From the NCBI GenBank assembly GCA_003615045.1, contig ML014177.1, positions 1 to 64,000 on the forward strand: a stretch of DNA of 64,000 nucleotides. The letters run 5' to 3'. This document shows, piece after piece, positions 49,872-60,380 of the stretch (position 1 is the first letter of the stretch; each line of letters begins with the position of its first letter). The position numbers were made by a program, and so were the translations under genes. The notes under the pieces were generated by a model. The model searched no databases and was not told where the DNA came from. It worked only from the letters and a program-made list of their open reading frames with translations. Source of the stretch: Caulochytrium protostelioides (taxonomy: Eukaryota; Chytridiomycota; Caulochytriomycetes; Caulochytriales; Caulochytriaceae).

Positions 49872-50668
49872 AGCCTTGCTCATGGCCTTCCGCACTGCGT
49901 TCTGATCCCCTTTTCTTTAGCCCCCTCATTTTTTCCATTTTCCTGATTGTTTCTCTTGTTTCGCCCGATCTTCGTTGACTTCATTGTGTTGCTTTTCCTT
50001 CTCAGGTGTCCCCGCCTACTCTCGTTCGCTTCCTGCTTCCTGCTTCCTGCTCATCCTTTACTTTCTTCTTTCTTCTTTTTGGTCATAAATACACAACACG
50101 GTTCTTTGTACCGCTGACAGATTGACGGCTGCCCTACGCTGCACCCGCTGAGACGATGGCGATTCCCGTCTTAATAAGGAGCTTCTGATCGACGGCAGGG
50201 TCTCTGAGACCATGCATAAGATCCTCGGATAGACTCCAGCGCACGGCCATGCGGCGTGCCTTTCCTATCTTTCCGCGTGCGCGATAGCGAAGGTCCGCAC
50301 CCCCGTGGTCGTGGTGGCGGCAGGGGGAAGCGGCGGGAGCGGCAGCGACCGTCCTCATGGCGTCGGCCGTCGGCCGACTCCGTGGCAGTCGTCGGCTCGG
50401 CAACCCGCAACAACAAAACAGCCGCACGCGTCGCCGCGGAAGCCAGGGTGCACCCCTCCGCCCGGCGACCGCGGCCACCGTGACGCCGCCACGTTGGTGC
50501 CACAGGGCCCCGCCATCTCCGCACCGCCCACCGCCGTCGCCCTGACCAACCTCCCGGCCTCCCTTGCTCCCCTCCCGCATCGCGCTGGGATACGGTACGA
50601 CGCGACTCCCCGCTCGATCGCGCGTCTGTCGCTTCCCACGCCCCGGGTGCGCGTCGGCGATCGCCACG
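49872..50668. other. Intergenic between tyrosinase and RFC1
   Basis: The first 230 nt are T-rich with TTTTCTT-type runs, fitting the 3' UTR and polyadenylation region of tyrosinase. The remainder is GC-rich RFC1 promoter. An open frame continuous with RFC1 begins at 50564 but only from a non-ATG codon. Confidence 0.55.
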
Positions 50669-53600
50669 ATGCCGCCCAAGGGCACATTGCATGCCTTCTT
50701 TAGCCCGTCGCGCAAGCCGGGCCAGGCCAAAACTGCGCCGGCGTCGTCACTAGCCGACATCTCGGCGTCGCCATCCTCAGCCTCGCCGTCCTCGGCCTCG
50801 CCGTCCTCATCACCGGCAGATCAAGCAGCGCGTTCGCCATCGACCACGCCGGCGTTCACGCCGCCCGCCGCAACGGCCGCGAATCCGCCAGTGGTCTCCG
50901 TCGCATCGGCGCCACAGACGGCCACCCGATCTTCCACGCGCGGCAGGCCGACGCGTGCCGCGGCGGCCGCCTCTTCATCGGCGACGGCCATCGACGTTCA
51001 CGCCCCCGCCCCCGCCGACGCCCCCGACCCCGCCATGTCGAGTCGCGGTAAGACGGTCTCGCGGCATTTCCGCGGGAAGCGCAAGACTCTCGTGAGCGAC
51101 GACGACGACGATGAAGCCGACGTGACGCCGCAGCCGACGGCGGGGACGGCCGCGAATTCGCAGAGTCACACGGCGTCGCGACGCGCGTCGTCACGAGCGG
51201 CTGTGGCGGCGGCGCCGGCGGTCGCCTCGACGCGATCCCGCCGATCCCTCACGGCCGCGTCCTCGGCGAAGGCCTCCCCGAGCCGTCCTAACAAACGCAC
51301 ACGACGCGCAGCAGCTTCGGACGACGACGACGACGACGACGACGCCTCGATCGACGATGCTGAAGACGACGACGACGACGATGATGACGATGTCGTGATG
51401 CTTGATGACAACGACGCCGACGCCGATACCGACGACGTCAAGCCTGTCGCGACAGTCAAGGTCAAACCCATTCCAACGCCGCGCCAACCCCCCAAGAAAT
51501 CCGGCGTCAAGGTCGAGACGAAACCCACGGGGCTCGCGGACCTCAAGCCCATTTTGGCGGCGCCGTTGGCGCCAGCAGTCATGCCAAAGCCGACGGTCGT
51601 CACGCCGATCGCGAGCAGCGACATGGAGATCAACTTCGATCTCGCGGGCGGCGCCGCCGCCGGCAGCGGTGACGGCGCTGACCTGCCGCCCGCGGGCGCC
51701 GACGGCGTTCTGGCCGGTCTCACCTTCGTCTTTACGGGCGACCTCGCAAAACTGGGCCGCGACGACGCGCATGACCTCGTCAAACGCTGCGGCGGCCGAT
51801 GCACCGGCGCCATCTCGGGCAAAACCAGCTATCTCGTGATGGGCAACGAGCCGGGCCCCTCCAAGATCGCGAAAGCGAAAGCCGCCCAAGTGCCGACCTT
51901 GACGGAAACCGCGTTCTATGCGCTCATCAACCAGAAGTGCAGCAGTGTTGCGAAACTGGCTGATGCGACCGTGAAGTCGGAGCCGGATGCGAAGCGCGCG
52001 GCTTCCTCAACGAGTGCTGCCGTGGCATCGTCGGCAGCCAAGGGCAAGCTGCCCCTCGCCGCTGCCACACCCGCCTCCAAAGCAGCGGCGACGAGCCATG
52101 CCGCGAGCGGCGTCAATGTGACGGACATGTGGGTGGACAAGTATCGCCCGCAGCGAATCGAGGACATGATCGGCAACAAGAGCGCGGTCGAGAAACTGAT
52201 CACCTTTATCAACAACTTCGAAGCCAGTATGCAGCAAGGCGTGTTCAAGCGGAGTTTTAAAGACGACACGGCAGGCTATCGCGCAGTCCTCCTCTCGGGC
52301 CCGCCGGGCATCGGCAAGACGAGCGCCGCCCATCTCGCTGCGAAGCTCACGGGCCGCGACGTGCTCGAGTTCAACGCGTCCGATACGCGGTCCAAGAAGA
52401 GTATGGACGCGATTGTTCGTGAAGTCGTCGGGACCCGCACCATGACCGAGTTCTTCCAACACGACCGCCGCCCCGACGACGACGATCACGGGACCGCGAC
52501 GACGTCAGCGCCGGCCAAGAAGCGCAAGACCGTGACGGCGAACCACGACCCGGCGGCGCCGCGCAAGCTCGTGCTCGTGATGGACGAGGTGGATGGCATG
52601 TCGGCCGGCGACCGCGGCGGCATGGCGCAGCTCATTACGCTGCTGAAGAATTCCAAGGTGCCCATCATCTGCATCTGCAACGACCGGCAGTCACCGAAAG
52701 TCAAGTCGCTCGCGCAGTATACGATCGACCTGCGCTTCCGCCGGACCCCCGCGGCCCAGTGCGAGCCGCGGCTGCGCGCCATCGCCGAGCGCGAAGGCTT
52801 GACCCTGGCGCCGAACGTGATTGCCAAGCTGGTGGAAAGCACGCAGGGCGATATCCGCCAGGTGCTCCATATCCTGAGCACGTACCGGGTCCGGTCGCAG
52901 ACGATGTCCTATGACGAGAGCAAAGCGCTTGCGAAGGACAGCGAAAAGGATATAAGCCAGAGCCCCTTCGACATGACCTCGCGGCTGCTAGGCGTCGGCG
53001 GGTTCCGTCACACGCCGTTCCCGGCCAAGTGCGAGATGTACTTCATGGATTACTCGCTCATGCCGCTGATGGTCCAGGAGAACTACATCAAATGTATTCC
53101 GGCGATGGCGGTCGAGCAGAGCCGCGGCAACCAGCGCATGCAGGAAATGATCAGCATGGATCTGATTTCCCGCGCCGCGACGGCCATCGCGGACGCGGAT
53201 CTCATTGACCGCGTCCTGCGTTCTTCCCAAAACTTTTCGCTGATGCCCGTGCACGGCGTGCTCTCGACCGTCCGCCCCGCCTTCTTTGCCCACGGCCAGT
53301 TTGCACCGCCGCCCGGTGGCCGGTTCCTCGGCCCGCCGATCGGGTTCCCCTCGTGGCTCGGGCAGAACAGCAAGCAGGGCAAGTATACACGGCTGCTGCG
53401 CGACTGCCACAGCCGCGTGCGTATGCGTGCGGGCGGCACCACGAGCGACCTGCGCATGCAGTACGTCCCGACGCTGATCCCGCGGATCGCGAGCCAACTC
53501 AAGGAAGCCAGCGCGCGCACGAGCGGCGGCAAGGGCGGCAGCGCCCGCGACAAGACCGCCGCAAAAGCCGATGCCGAGGAATACCTGCAGACCCATCTGG

Positions 53601-53992
53601 TCGCGATGATGGACGCATACTATCTCGGCCGTGAGGATATCGACACCGTGCTGGAGCTCGGGATGGGTCCGCTTGACGCGACCAAGACGCTCAAGGGCGT
53701 CGACGGCCCTACGAAAGCGCTGTTCACCCGTCTCTACAATGCAGGCAAGCACCCCAGTTTCGGGACTGGCGCTGGCAAGCCTGTGCGTGCGGGTCGTGGT
53801 GCCGCGGCCGCCGAGTCGGTCCGTCCGGATCTCGAGGATCTCGTGGACGACGACGAGGTGGCGGAGATGAGTGACGACGCGGAGGCGGGCAGCGACGACG
53901 ACGATGCCGCTCAGGACAAGGCGATCACGGCGGCTACGCCGACGGCCATCAAGGCGGCATCAAAGCGCGCGAGCGGCTCTCGTTCCCGCTAA
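50669..53992 (+). CDS. RFC1: Replication factor C large subunit
   Basis: Largest subunit of the PCNA clamp loader (1107 aa). The ATG at 50669 gives the conserved start MPPKGTLHAFFSPSRK with a PIP-box-like segment (LHAFF) for PCNA. Then a Ser/Ala/Pro-rich region, a very acidic tract (about 220-255, mostly Asp), a BRCT domain (about 347-425: LAGLTFVFTGDL, GKTSYLVMG), the AAA+ module starting DMWVDKYRPQ, with Walker A GPPGIGKTSAA (about 544) and Walker B VLVMDEVDGM (about 637), and the RFC1-specific C-terminal domain (854-1020: LMPVHGVLSTVRPAF, FPSWLGQNSKQGKYTRL). The tail is acidic and ends in KRASGSRSR. The Walker B here is DEVD where small RFC subunits have DEAD, as expected of RFC1. No intron. 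Confidence 0.96.
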   Translation: MPPKGTLHAFFSPSRKPGQAKTAPASSLADISASPSSASPSSASPSSSPADQAARSPSTTPAFTPPAATAANPPVVSVASAPQTATRSSTRGRPTRAAAAASSSATAIDVHAPAPADAPDPAMSSRGKTVSRHFRGKRKTLVSDDDDDEADVTPQPTAGTAANSQSHTASRRASSRAAVAAAPAVASTRSRRSLTAASSAKASPSRPNKRTRRAAASDDDDDDDDASIDDAEDDDDDDDDDVVMLDDNDADADTDDVKPVATVKVKPIPTPRQPPKKSGVKVETKPTGLADLKPILAAPLAPAVMPKPTVVTPIASSDMEINFDLAGGAAAGSGDGADLPPAGADGVLAGLTFVFTGDLAKLGRDDAHDLVKRCGGRCTGAISGKTSYLVMGNEPGPSKIAKAKAAQVPTLTETAFYALINQKCSSVAKLADATVKSEPDAKRAASSTSAAVASSAAKGKLPLAAATPASKAAATSHAASGVNVTDMWVDKYRPQRIEDMIGNKSAVEKLITFINNFEASMQQGVFKRSFKDDTAGYRAVLLSGPPGIGKTSAAHLAAKLTGRDVLEFNASDTRSKKSMDAIVREVVGTRTMTEFFQHDRRPDDDDHGTATTSAPAKKRKTVTANHDPAAPRKLVLVMDEVDGMSAGDRGGMAQLITLLKNSKVPIICICNDRQSPKVKSLAQYTIDLRFRRTPAAQCEPRLRAIAEREGLTLAPNVIAKLVESTQGDIRQVLHILSTYRVRSQTMSYDESKALAKDSEKDISQSPFDMTSRLLGVGGFRHTPFPAKCEMYFMDYSLMPLMVQENYIKCIPAMAVEQSRGNQRMQEMISMDLISRAATAIADADLIDRVLRSSQNFSLMPVHGVLSTVRPAFFAHGQFAPPPGGRFLGPPIGFPSWLGQNSKQGKYTRLLRDCHSRVRMRAGGTTSDLRMQYVPTLIPRIASQLKEASARTSGGKGGSARDKTAAKADAEEYLQTHLVAMMDAYYLGREDIDTVLELGMGPLDATKTLKGVDGPTKALFTRLYNAGKHPSFGTGAGKPVRAGRGAAAAESVRPDLEDLVDDDEVAEMSDDAEAGSDDDDAAQDKAITAATPTAIKAASKRASGSRSR

Positions 53993-54515
53993 TGCGTTTG
54001 GCCGTGTCAATGCTTGACACTATCCCCTCGGACTCGCACGAGACGATGGAGAATTGTATGTAAAACATACGCCTTTTGGAACGCGCGGGAAAAAGGGCGA
54101 AGGCGACCCTTCAGTGTGGCGCAGGCTGAGAGACATCGGCATTGGAATTGGACGGAGTGGAGTGGCACTCAGTCAGAAGTGTGAGCGCCATAATGGCATC
54201 GACGTCAACAGCCACAGCCATCACAGCGACGACGCGTTTGTCTTACGCATCGAGCGGTGATCCATGTCGGCTGAATATGAATGACTGTCGTGGTGCGACA
54301 ACGTTCGATCCAACAGGAATGACATGTACGAAGGGCGCCTCTGTTTGTGGGTGCGGGGGTGTGCAGTGAGACTGCGTCTGTCGCCGCGTCGGCTTTCACG
54401 CGCACACTCCAACGACGTCTGTCTGCCCGTTTCTTATTTCTTAGATCACTCCGTCGTGCCCCGGCTTCAGGACCCGACTCGTCTGCTGCTCGCTATACGA
54501 TACACCATTCCCAAG
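53993..54515. other. RFC1 3' region with two small palindromes, HUT1 promoter
   Basis: Palindromes: GTGTCAA-TGC-TTGACAC at 54004-54020, starting 12 nt after the RFC1 stop, and GTATGT-AAA-ACATAC at 54056-54070. The second contains TATGTA, the sequence of the yeast-type polyadenylation efficiency element. No coding signal is seen; an open frame upstream of HUT1 is a continuation of that gene's frame without sequence similarity. Confidence 0.6.
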
Positions 54516-55646
54516 ATGGGCCCCGCTCCAGCCGCGGCGGCTGCCGCACGCCCGTCATGGGTCGCCCTCATCTTCTGCGTGCTCGGCATCTATACATGCT
54601 TCCTGACCTGGGGCGTGACACAAGAGCGTGTCACGACGACCAAGTACGGTGACGGCAAGTTCCGTTATTTCCTGGTGCTGAACGTCGTTCAGGCCCTCAT
54701 GGCCGCCGTTGTGGCGCGCCTCTACCTGCTCTTTCAGGGCAAGCGCCTGGATGTGATCACCACCGAGCTTCGTGTCTCGTTTGTGAAACTCGCGTTTCTG
54801 TCGACCATCTCGTCGCATTTCAGCTATGCGAGCTTGAAGCACATCGACTACCCGACCCTGATTCTTGGAAAATCGTGCAAGCTCGTTCCCGTGATGTTCA
54901 TGAAGTCGGTGTTGCACCGCCTCCGCTTCCACTGGACCAAGTATGCCGTCGTCACGCTCATCACGGCGGGCGTGTCGGCCTTCATGATCTTGCACGAGCC
55001 CGAGGCCACCGCGGGGCCCAGCTCGAGCAGCGCCAAAAAGCACGCAGCCGCCAACAGCCTGTGGGGAGTGGGGCTGCTGATGGCGCATCTGCTCATTGAC
55101 GGGCTGACCAACTCGACTCAGGACCAGGTCTTCCGCACGACGAAGGTCTCGGGCACGACAATGATGTACTACATGAACCTGTTTTCGGCGGCCATGATCC
55201 TCGCATGGATTACGGCGAACCCCTACTCGATGGAGCTGTGGGATGCAATCGCTTTCTGCAAGATGCACCCCGCCGTTATCCGCGATATCCTCATCTTTGG
55301 CGCCACGGGGGCCCTCGGCCAGTGCTTCATCTTCTACACGGTAGCGCACTTCGGAAGTATGACCCTTGTGACTGTCACAGTAACGCGCAAGATGTTCAGT
55401 ATCCTGATCAGCGTGACCATGTTCGGCCACCACCTTAGCTTGGGCCAGTGGGCCGCCGTCGGCGTCGTCTTTACGGGCATCGGGCTCGAGGCCCTTGTGA
55501 AGGGCAAGGACAGCAAGCCGACGTCTGCGAGTGGGTCCGCCGCCGCGAAGGCCAAGTACGAGGACGACGTCTCTTCGGCGACCAGCTCGGTGAAAGACGT
55601 CTCCCCACCGACGTCGGGGCGTCTGCGTCGCCGTCGTGCTGCATAA
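54516..55646 (+). CDS. HUT1/SLC35B1-like ER nucleotide-sugar (or ATP/ADP) transporter
   Basis: Multi-pass transporter of the ER or Golgi membrane, nucleotide-sugar transporter superfamily (376 aa from ATG 54516). The N-terminal helix WVALIFCVLGIYTCFLTWGV followed by TQERVTT is a hallmark of the HUT1/SLC35B branch. Further blocks are FSYASLKHIDYPTLILGKSC, KLVPVMFMKSVL, GLTNSTQDQVF, YMNLFSAAMIL, GALGQCFIFYTV and VTVTRKMFSILISVTMFGH. About ten hydrophobic segments can be counted. Human SLC35B1 exchanges ATP and ADP across the ER membrane and yeast HUT1 was linked to UDP-galactose, so the substrate is left open. The cytosolic tail is charged and ends RLRRRRAA, where Lys/Arg near the C-terminus may aid ER retention. 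Convergent with the HDHD5-like gene. Confidence 0.9.
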   Translation: MGPAPAAAAAARPSWVALIFCVLGIYTCFLTWGVTQERVTTTKYGDGKFRYFLVLNVVQALMAAVVARLYLLFQGKRLDVITTELRVSFVKLAFLSTISSHFSYASLKHIDYPTLILGKSCKLVPVMFMKSVLHRLRFHWTKYAVVTLITAGVSAFMILHEPEATAGPSSSSAKKHAAANSLWGVGLLMAHLLIDGLTNSTQDQVFRTTKVSGTTMMYYMNLFSAAMILAWITANPYSMELWDAIAFCKMHPAVIRDILIFGATGALGQCFIFYTVAHFGSMTLVTVTVTRKMFSILISVTMFGHHLSLGQWAAVGVVFTGIGLEALVKGKDSKPTSASGSAAAKAKYEDDVSSATSSVKDVSPPTSGRLRRRRAA

Positions 55647-55813
55647 ATTCTTGGGACCCATATCGCATCAGACGTGTGTATGAATGTAGGAATAGATACA
55701 TCATTGTATAGCAAAAAAAAGGCGTGTAGCAATAAACGCGCGGCAAAAACATATGACATAACATATAACAACACGTCGGTAAGAGCCATGCCGCCCAAGT
55801 CGTAGGAATACTC

Positions 55814-57261
55814 CTAGTTGTGAATGCCGTGACGCGCGAAGATGTAGTCGATGGCCTCGCCTGCGTCCGCGGCGACATGCTGGGCGCCGTGAGTTTCGGG
55901 GCTGACGCCGCGCTCGTAGACGCCTGTCTCAACGAGAATCCCGTGCCAGCCCCAAGCATTAGCGCCCGCAATGTCGCTATGCGGGTTGTCGCCGATGGCA
56001 TACACGACGCTCGGCCATGCGTCTGATTCAGGCGACGACTTGGACGACGCCTCGGACGACGCCTCGGGTGACGGGGGCCCAGACAGATGCAGCCGCGCGG
56101 CCCACGCACGCAGCGCCGCGTCGGCAAACACATACGCCGGCCGCTCCGGCTTGCCATACTTGATCAGCGCGAGCGGCGGCACGGCACGGCGGTCCGCTTC
56201 GGTGCTGTTGCCCGTGTCGCCCGCGCCGAGCTCGCGCCACAGATACTCGAGCACGCGGCGGAAGGCCCCGTGGGCGAAGCGCGCGTGGGGATGCGCGTTG
56301 CTCCACAGGAAGTCCTGGTTGCAGGCGTAGAAGGGGATCGCGCCGACGCGCGCCTCGCCGGGCTGGCACTGGTGCCGCGTGCCGAGCTGCCCTTTCTCGC
56401 TGAGCAGGAGGTCCATACAGATCTGCGCATCGCGGCCCCAGTCCCACGAGTCGTGGAAGCTGAAGATCGCCGACACCGGCTCTTTCGCAAAGTCGTGCTG
56501 GGTATACCTGGGATAATCGGGCGGCAGCTCGCGGAACGGCCACAAGTCGGGGAACTGTGACAGGATATCGTCCGAGGTGACTGGGTGCTTGAATCCGTAC
56601 GACCGCGCTACATCGCGGCAGACATCGTTGCCAAGAATTAGGACGATTTTATCGCGGTACTGGTCCGCGAGCAGACGGATCGGGCTTTGAAAACCGTTTT
56701 ATACCGATAAGCCATCACCAACCACGACGTCGGCATCAAGGGTCAATCAAGAGGAAAACAAGCACAAGGTGAGTCTCTGGGCGCTCATCCGCAGAGGCAT
56801 GCCGATCGTCTACATCCGCTCATGGCTTACGTGTGCGCCAGCACGACCTGGTCGGGGTCAATGGGCACGCCAAACTTGCGTGAATACTCGGCGGCCTTAG
56901 CGGCTTCTGTCGTGCCGCCACCGTTCGTCATGAAGATGGCGGGCACGCCCTGCTGCTGAAGTCGCTGGAACACGGCCCGCGTCGACGGGAGCACGCGGTC
57001 GCCGCGCACCAGCACGCCGTCAACGTCAAAAACCACGCCGAACGGCGGACGGCGCGCTGGTGACGGCGCCGTGGTCGCCGACGGCGGGGATAGCGGCGGG
57101 GACGCTGCAATCGTGGATCGCCCCCGGGCGGCCCTCCCGCATCGGGCCACAGACGGCGATGCGACCCCGGCGCGCCTCACGGGCAGGGCCCATGGCGCCG
57201 GCGAACAGCACGGCAGCCGCGGCCCGCGAAGCCGCCACGCGTGCCAGCCTCGCGCCGCCAT
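55814..57261 (-). CDS. HDHD5: HDHD5/CECR5-like HAD-superfamily protein, mitochondrial, two exons
   Basis: Haloacid-dehalogenase-type hydrolase, NagD-like branch (433 aa). Exon 1 57261-56831, intron 56685-56830 (GTAAGC donor, AG acceptor, 146 nt), exon 2 56684-55814. The junction restores VVLAHTPIRLLADQYRDK, matching the family's LSHSP segment. Motif I is FDVDGVLVRG (Asp79, Asp81), motif II FMTNGG (from 110), motif III Lys in ALIKYGKPERPAY, and motif IV AIGDNPHSDIAGANAWGW, so all catalytic positions are intact. The N-terminus (MAARGWHAWRLRGPRLPCC) is Arg-rich and acid-free, consistent with mitochondrial import as reported for animal HDHD5. The substrate is unknown. A Ser/Glu-rich insert lies at about residues 365-385. 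The frame opens one codon upstream only at GTG. Confidence 0.9.
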
Positions 57262-58249
57262 CACGGCCTCGGGAAATCGATCTCGGCGATCGGTAGCGAT
57301 CGCGTAATCGATGTGCCGCGGTCAGGACGCGCGCGTCGCGCCGCGTGCGTGCGCTCGATACCGTCGGAGCAGGACGGCGGTGTGGAGGTACGAGGCCGAC
57401 GACGCTGGGTCCACGTGGTGCAAACGTGCCGATCTGCGAAGCGTCCGCGTGCGGAGTTCGCGCGCACGCTCGTGGGGTCCCGTCGCCGCTGTGGTCGCCG
57501 CTGTGGCTTCGCGGCTCGGCCCGCGCCTCGTCCGCAGGCGTCCGGACGCCGCCGTCGCCCGCGGCTTTATCACGGTGGTCTGCCGAAGGGGTTGCTGCCG
57601 CGCGACGCCGCGGCGGCCGCAGAGACGCCGCTGGCCGCCAATCCCGCTGGTCGCGCCTGGCCTGCTCGAGGCTTGTGGCGCGACCCTGACGGTGCTAGCG
57701 GCGACGCCGTCGGCGGAGGGCACCAGTGGCGGAGGGCGCCGGCCGGACCGGCGGAGAATCGGCGGCGCCGCAGCCCAGCCGCGGCGACCATCAAGCATCA
57801 CAAGCCAGCCCGCCGCCGCCGCCGCGCCACGGGCGAATCGGGTCTTACATGGTTGGTGCGGGCACGCGGAAAGAGAAGTGAGATCGGCATCGCCATGAGG
57901 CGAGGCCTTGCAATTCGAAAAAAGCCCGTGAGTGTCAATGATCTTCAATGCATACCGAGGCCCAATGATCTTCGATTCTTGTTGTCAGTAGAATCTCGCC
58001 GATCTCGCCGATCTCGCCGACCTGGTGGGCTTCCTTCTTGGCCGTTCGACCCGACGACGGCGACGACGATTCTTCTACCATCGATTTTCGCTATCTCGCT
58101 CGCCAGATCGCTAGCGGCCCGAGAACAGCCGCATCGATAATAGATGGCATGGCCCACTGAGCAGCTCAGCGTTGCCGACCGTGTTCACTGACAAGCCCGC
58201 TGCGCCGCCAGCCATCGCCTGCCACATCGGTGCCGTCGGTGCCGTCACG
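57262..58249. other. Divergent GC-rich region between HDHD5 and IFT57
   Basis: About 990 nt between head-to-head genes, probably a shared promoter region. Arg/Ala-rich frames exist on both strands (up to 299 codons on the plus strand), but they overlap each other and resemble GC-driven noise. A 9-nt tandem repeat (ATCTCGCCG, three copies) lies at 57993-58019. Confidence 0.5.
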
Positions 58250-59783
58250 ATGGAGCCGCTGCTTGCCAAGCTGCACGTGCTCGACTATGTCGGAGCCTTC
58301 TGCAAGCCGAAGTAAGCGCATATCGCTTCTCAGCGCTCACCGGTGGACCGGCGGTTGAAGTCGCCAACGAGGCATCTCGACTCACCTTCCAATGAATTTC
58401 GGTGGAATTCCGATTATGAATCGTCACGCAGTGACATTGATCCTTTCCACAAGTTTTACTTTACCATTCCATCCGACCAACCTTCGGAGCAACTCCATCA
58501 CTTCGGAGCCTTATTTGCATGGCTGTCGACGCTGCTCGGCAAGCCGTTTGATGTCCCCAGCGAGTTCGATGATCCGAATGCGACGGCGGCAAATATCGGT
58601 AAGTCAACGATAGACGCGCGGTTCGTGATCTGCGTGATCTATTGTTCACAATCCGTGGCCTAGGCAAAAAATAAGTGCTCACCTGTATGCCTTTGTGTTG
58701 CCTGATTTATCTGCGTAGTGCAACAATGCAAGGTCCTTGGCGTGAGTCTCGAGCAGGGCCCGAACAAGGTCAAGCAGGCTTACGGCGACGTCGTATTGTC
58801 GATTCTAGATACACTGACGAGCAAAGCCCTTGCCAAACGAAATTTCAAGCCTGAAGCGCCATCGTTTCCCAACGACAAGTAAGTCTGGTGGAGCCGTGAT
58901 GCCTGCCATCGGAAGCGTAGTCCCCTAAGTATGAACTCACCGTCTGCCCCCCCTTCTTGGTGAATATGAAACTCCTGACCACCGGAACCACCGTCGTGAT
59001 TGGTCGATGGTGGAGCGTAGCACGATCGAGGAAGCCGATGTGGACGACGAAGCCGAAGTCACCATTGACGCCTTCGACGATGAAGTCGACTCTGACGAGG
59101 AGGCCGGCCGGCCCTCGTCGAGTGTCGGTTACCGCCGCGGCGGCCGCGGGATGGTGGTGTCCCACGGCGACGTCGACATGGGCAGTGGACTGAGCAGCCA
59201 CGGCTCGATTCCGTCGGTGTCCGGCGGCGTCGGCGGCAGCCGGATGAGCCGCGGCGCGATGGCGCTCGCGGCCGTCTCGCCCGAAGACTGGGAAAAGGAG
59301 GTGGCGCGGGTCACGCCGCTCCTCAAAACTGCGCCGGCGGGCATGACGAAGGACTGGCGCGTACACCTGGCGGAGATCCGCGGCGGCGTGGCGCAGCTCG
59401 CGGCAATCGCGCCGCAGGTGCAGTCGCAGCTCAGCGCGATGGTCGGCGCCGTGGGCGCGCAGCTCGAGAAGATTGCGACGCGGGAGCGGGCGCTCAACAA
59501 GCAAGTGACGGCTCAGCGCGACGCGCATCGCACGCTTGCGACGGACCTCGCCACGGCGCGCGAGCGCTATGACGCGAGCAGCGGCACCGTTGTCGCGCTG
59601 ACGGACGAGCTGGCCCAGCTGAACCGCGAGCTCGATGAGACGAAGGCCCGCATGGACACGGTCGGCTCCGCCATGACCGACAGCCAGCCCGTCAAGACCA
59701 TCAAGACCGCCCTGCAGCGGCTGCAGAGCGAAATCAAGGATATGGAGCTCCGCATGGGCGTGATTCAGAGTACGCTGCGCTAA
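58250..59783 (+). CDS. IFT57: Intraflagellar transport protein 57, four exons
   Basis: IFT-B complex subunit needed to build flagella. Exons by eye: 58250-58311, 58432-58598, 58719-58878, 59021-59783; donors GTAAGC, GTAAGT, GTAAGT and AG acceptors, with phases 2, 1, 2 all consistent, giving 383 residues. The N-terminal CH-like domain reads MEPLLAKLHVLDYVGAFCKP, then HKFYFTIPSDQPSEQLHHF, PSEFDDPNATAANI, VKQAYGDVVLSILDTLTSKAL, matching IFT57 (KPLSRHYFA.P.NPGEQF..F; DDPNAT.SNI; KLKQGYGE.VC.VLD.L). An acidic and Gly/Ser-rich linker is followed by the C-terminal coiled coil: WEKEVARVTPLLK, KDWRVHLAEI, LEKIATRERALNKQV, SAMTDSQPVKTIKTALQRL and MELRMGVIQSTL, which also follow IFT57 closely. The last intron acceptor (TAG at 59018-59020) is the least certain border. 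Confidence 0.92.
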
Positions 59784-60380
59784 TCATGGCTCGACAACGC
59801 ACGACAGAACGCGGCATGGCATCCTTGCTAACATCGTTTTACATCGCGATATACTTTGTCTGACGACCCCGTGGATAACGCGTTTCGACCCTCACGAGCA
59901 CGGTTGGCGCGACCCGTCGACCTCGCCGTGAACCATCCCCGCACGTGTGATACTTCTTTAGTCTTTATTTTTCCGGATGGGTCCTGGCGGCTGCTTTTGC
60001 TCAGCGTTGCGAAAGATCGGCGGTGCCCGCCACCACCTCGCCTCGGCGCAGTAGCGCGACCCCGCCATCGCGCGCGGTGGTCGCGGGGGCCGAGGTGCGT
60101 ATCCACACGCCCCTTCTCGTATCGTCGTCGCACCAACCCGGCGGGCTGTCGTGGCGTCTGGGCTTGTCCCTGAAGACGTTCCCAGATATGAGAGGTCAGC
60201 TTGCGACGGCATCGATGCCAGCTTCGAGGATCGTTGCTGTCGACAGCCTACCGCCACTAGGGTCGGCGAAGGCACGAGTCTTGCGGCTCGCCCGGCACCG
60301 CCCACCACCACGAACAATCACCCTCACTAACGCCATAACCACAGCGACAGCGCTAAAGGACTAGTGTATCAAGCGGATCC
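59784..60380. other. Intergenic between IFT57 and the MABP1-like gene
   Basis: About 600 nt. Frames on both strands lack recognisable motifs. The last 100 nt before 60381 are C/A-rich. Nothing else is seen. Confidence 0.5.

Noticed and set aside
50564-50668. N-terminal extension of RFC1 by 35 codons
   Set aside because: Opens only at a non-ATG codon; the ATG at 50669 gives the conserved PIP-box start.
57241-58140. 299-codon plus-strand frame and 208-codon minus-strand frame between HDHD5 and IFT57
   Set aside because: They overlap each other on opposite strands, are Arg/Ala-dominated and show no motif; more likely GC-driven openness of a shared promoter region.
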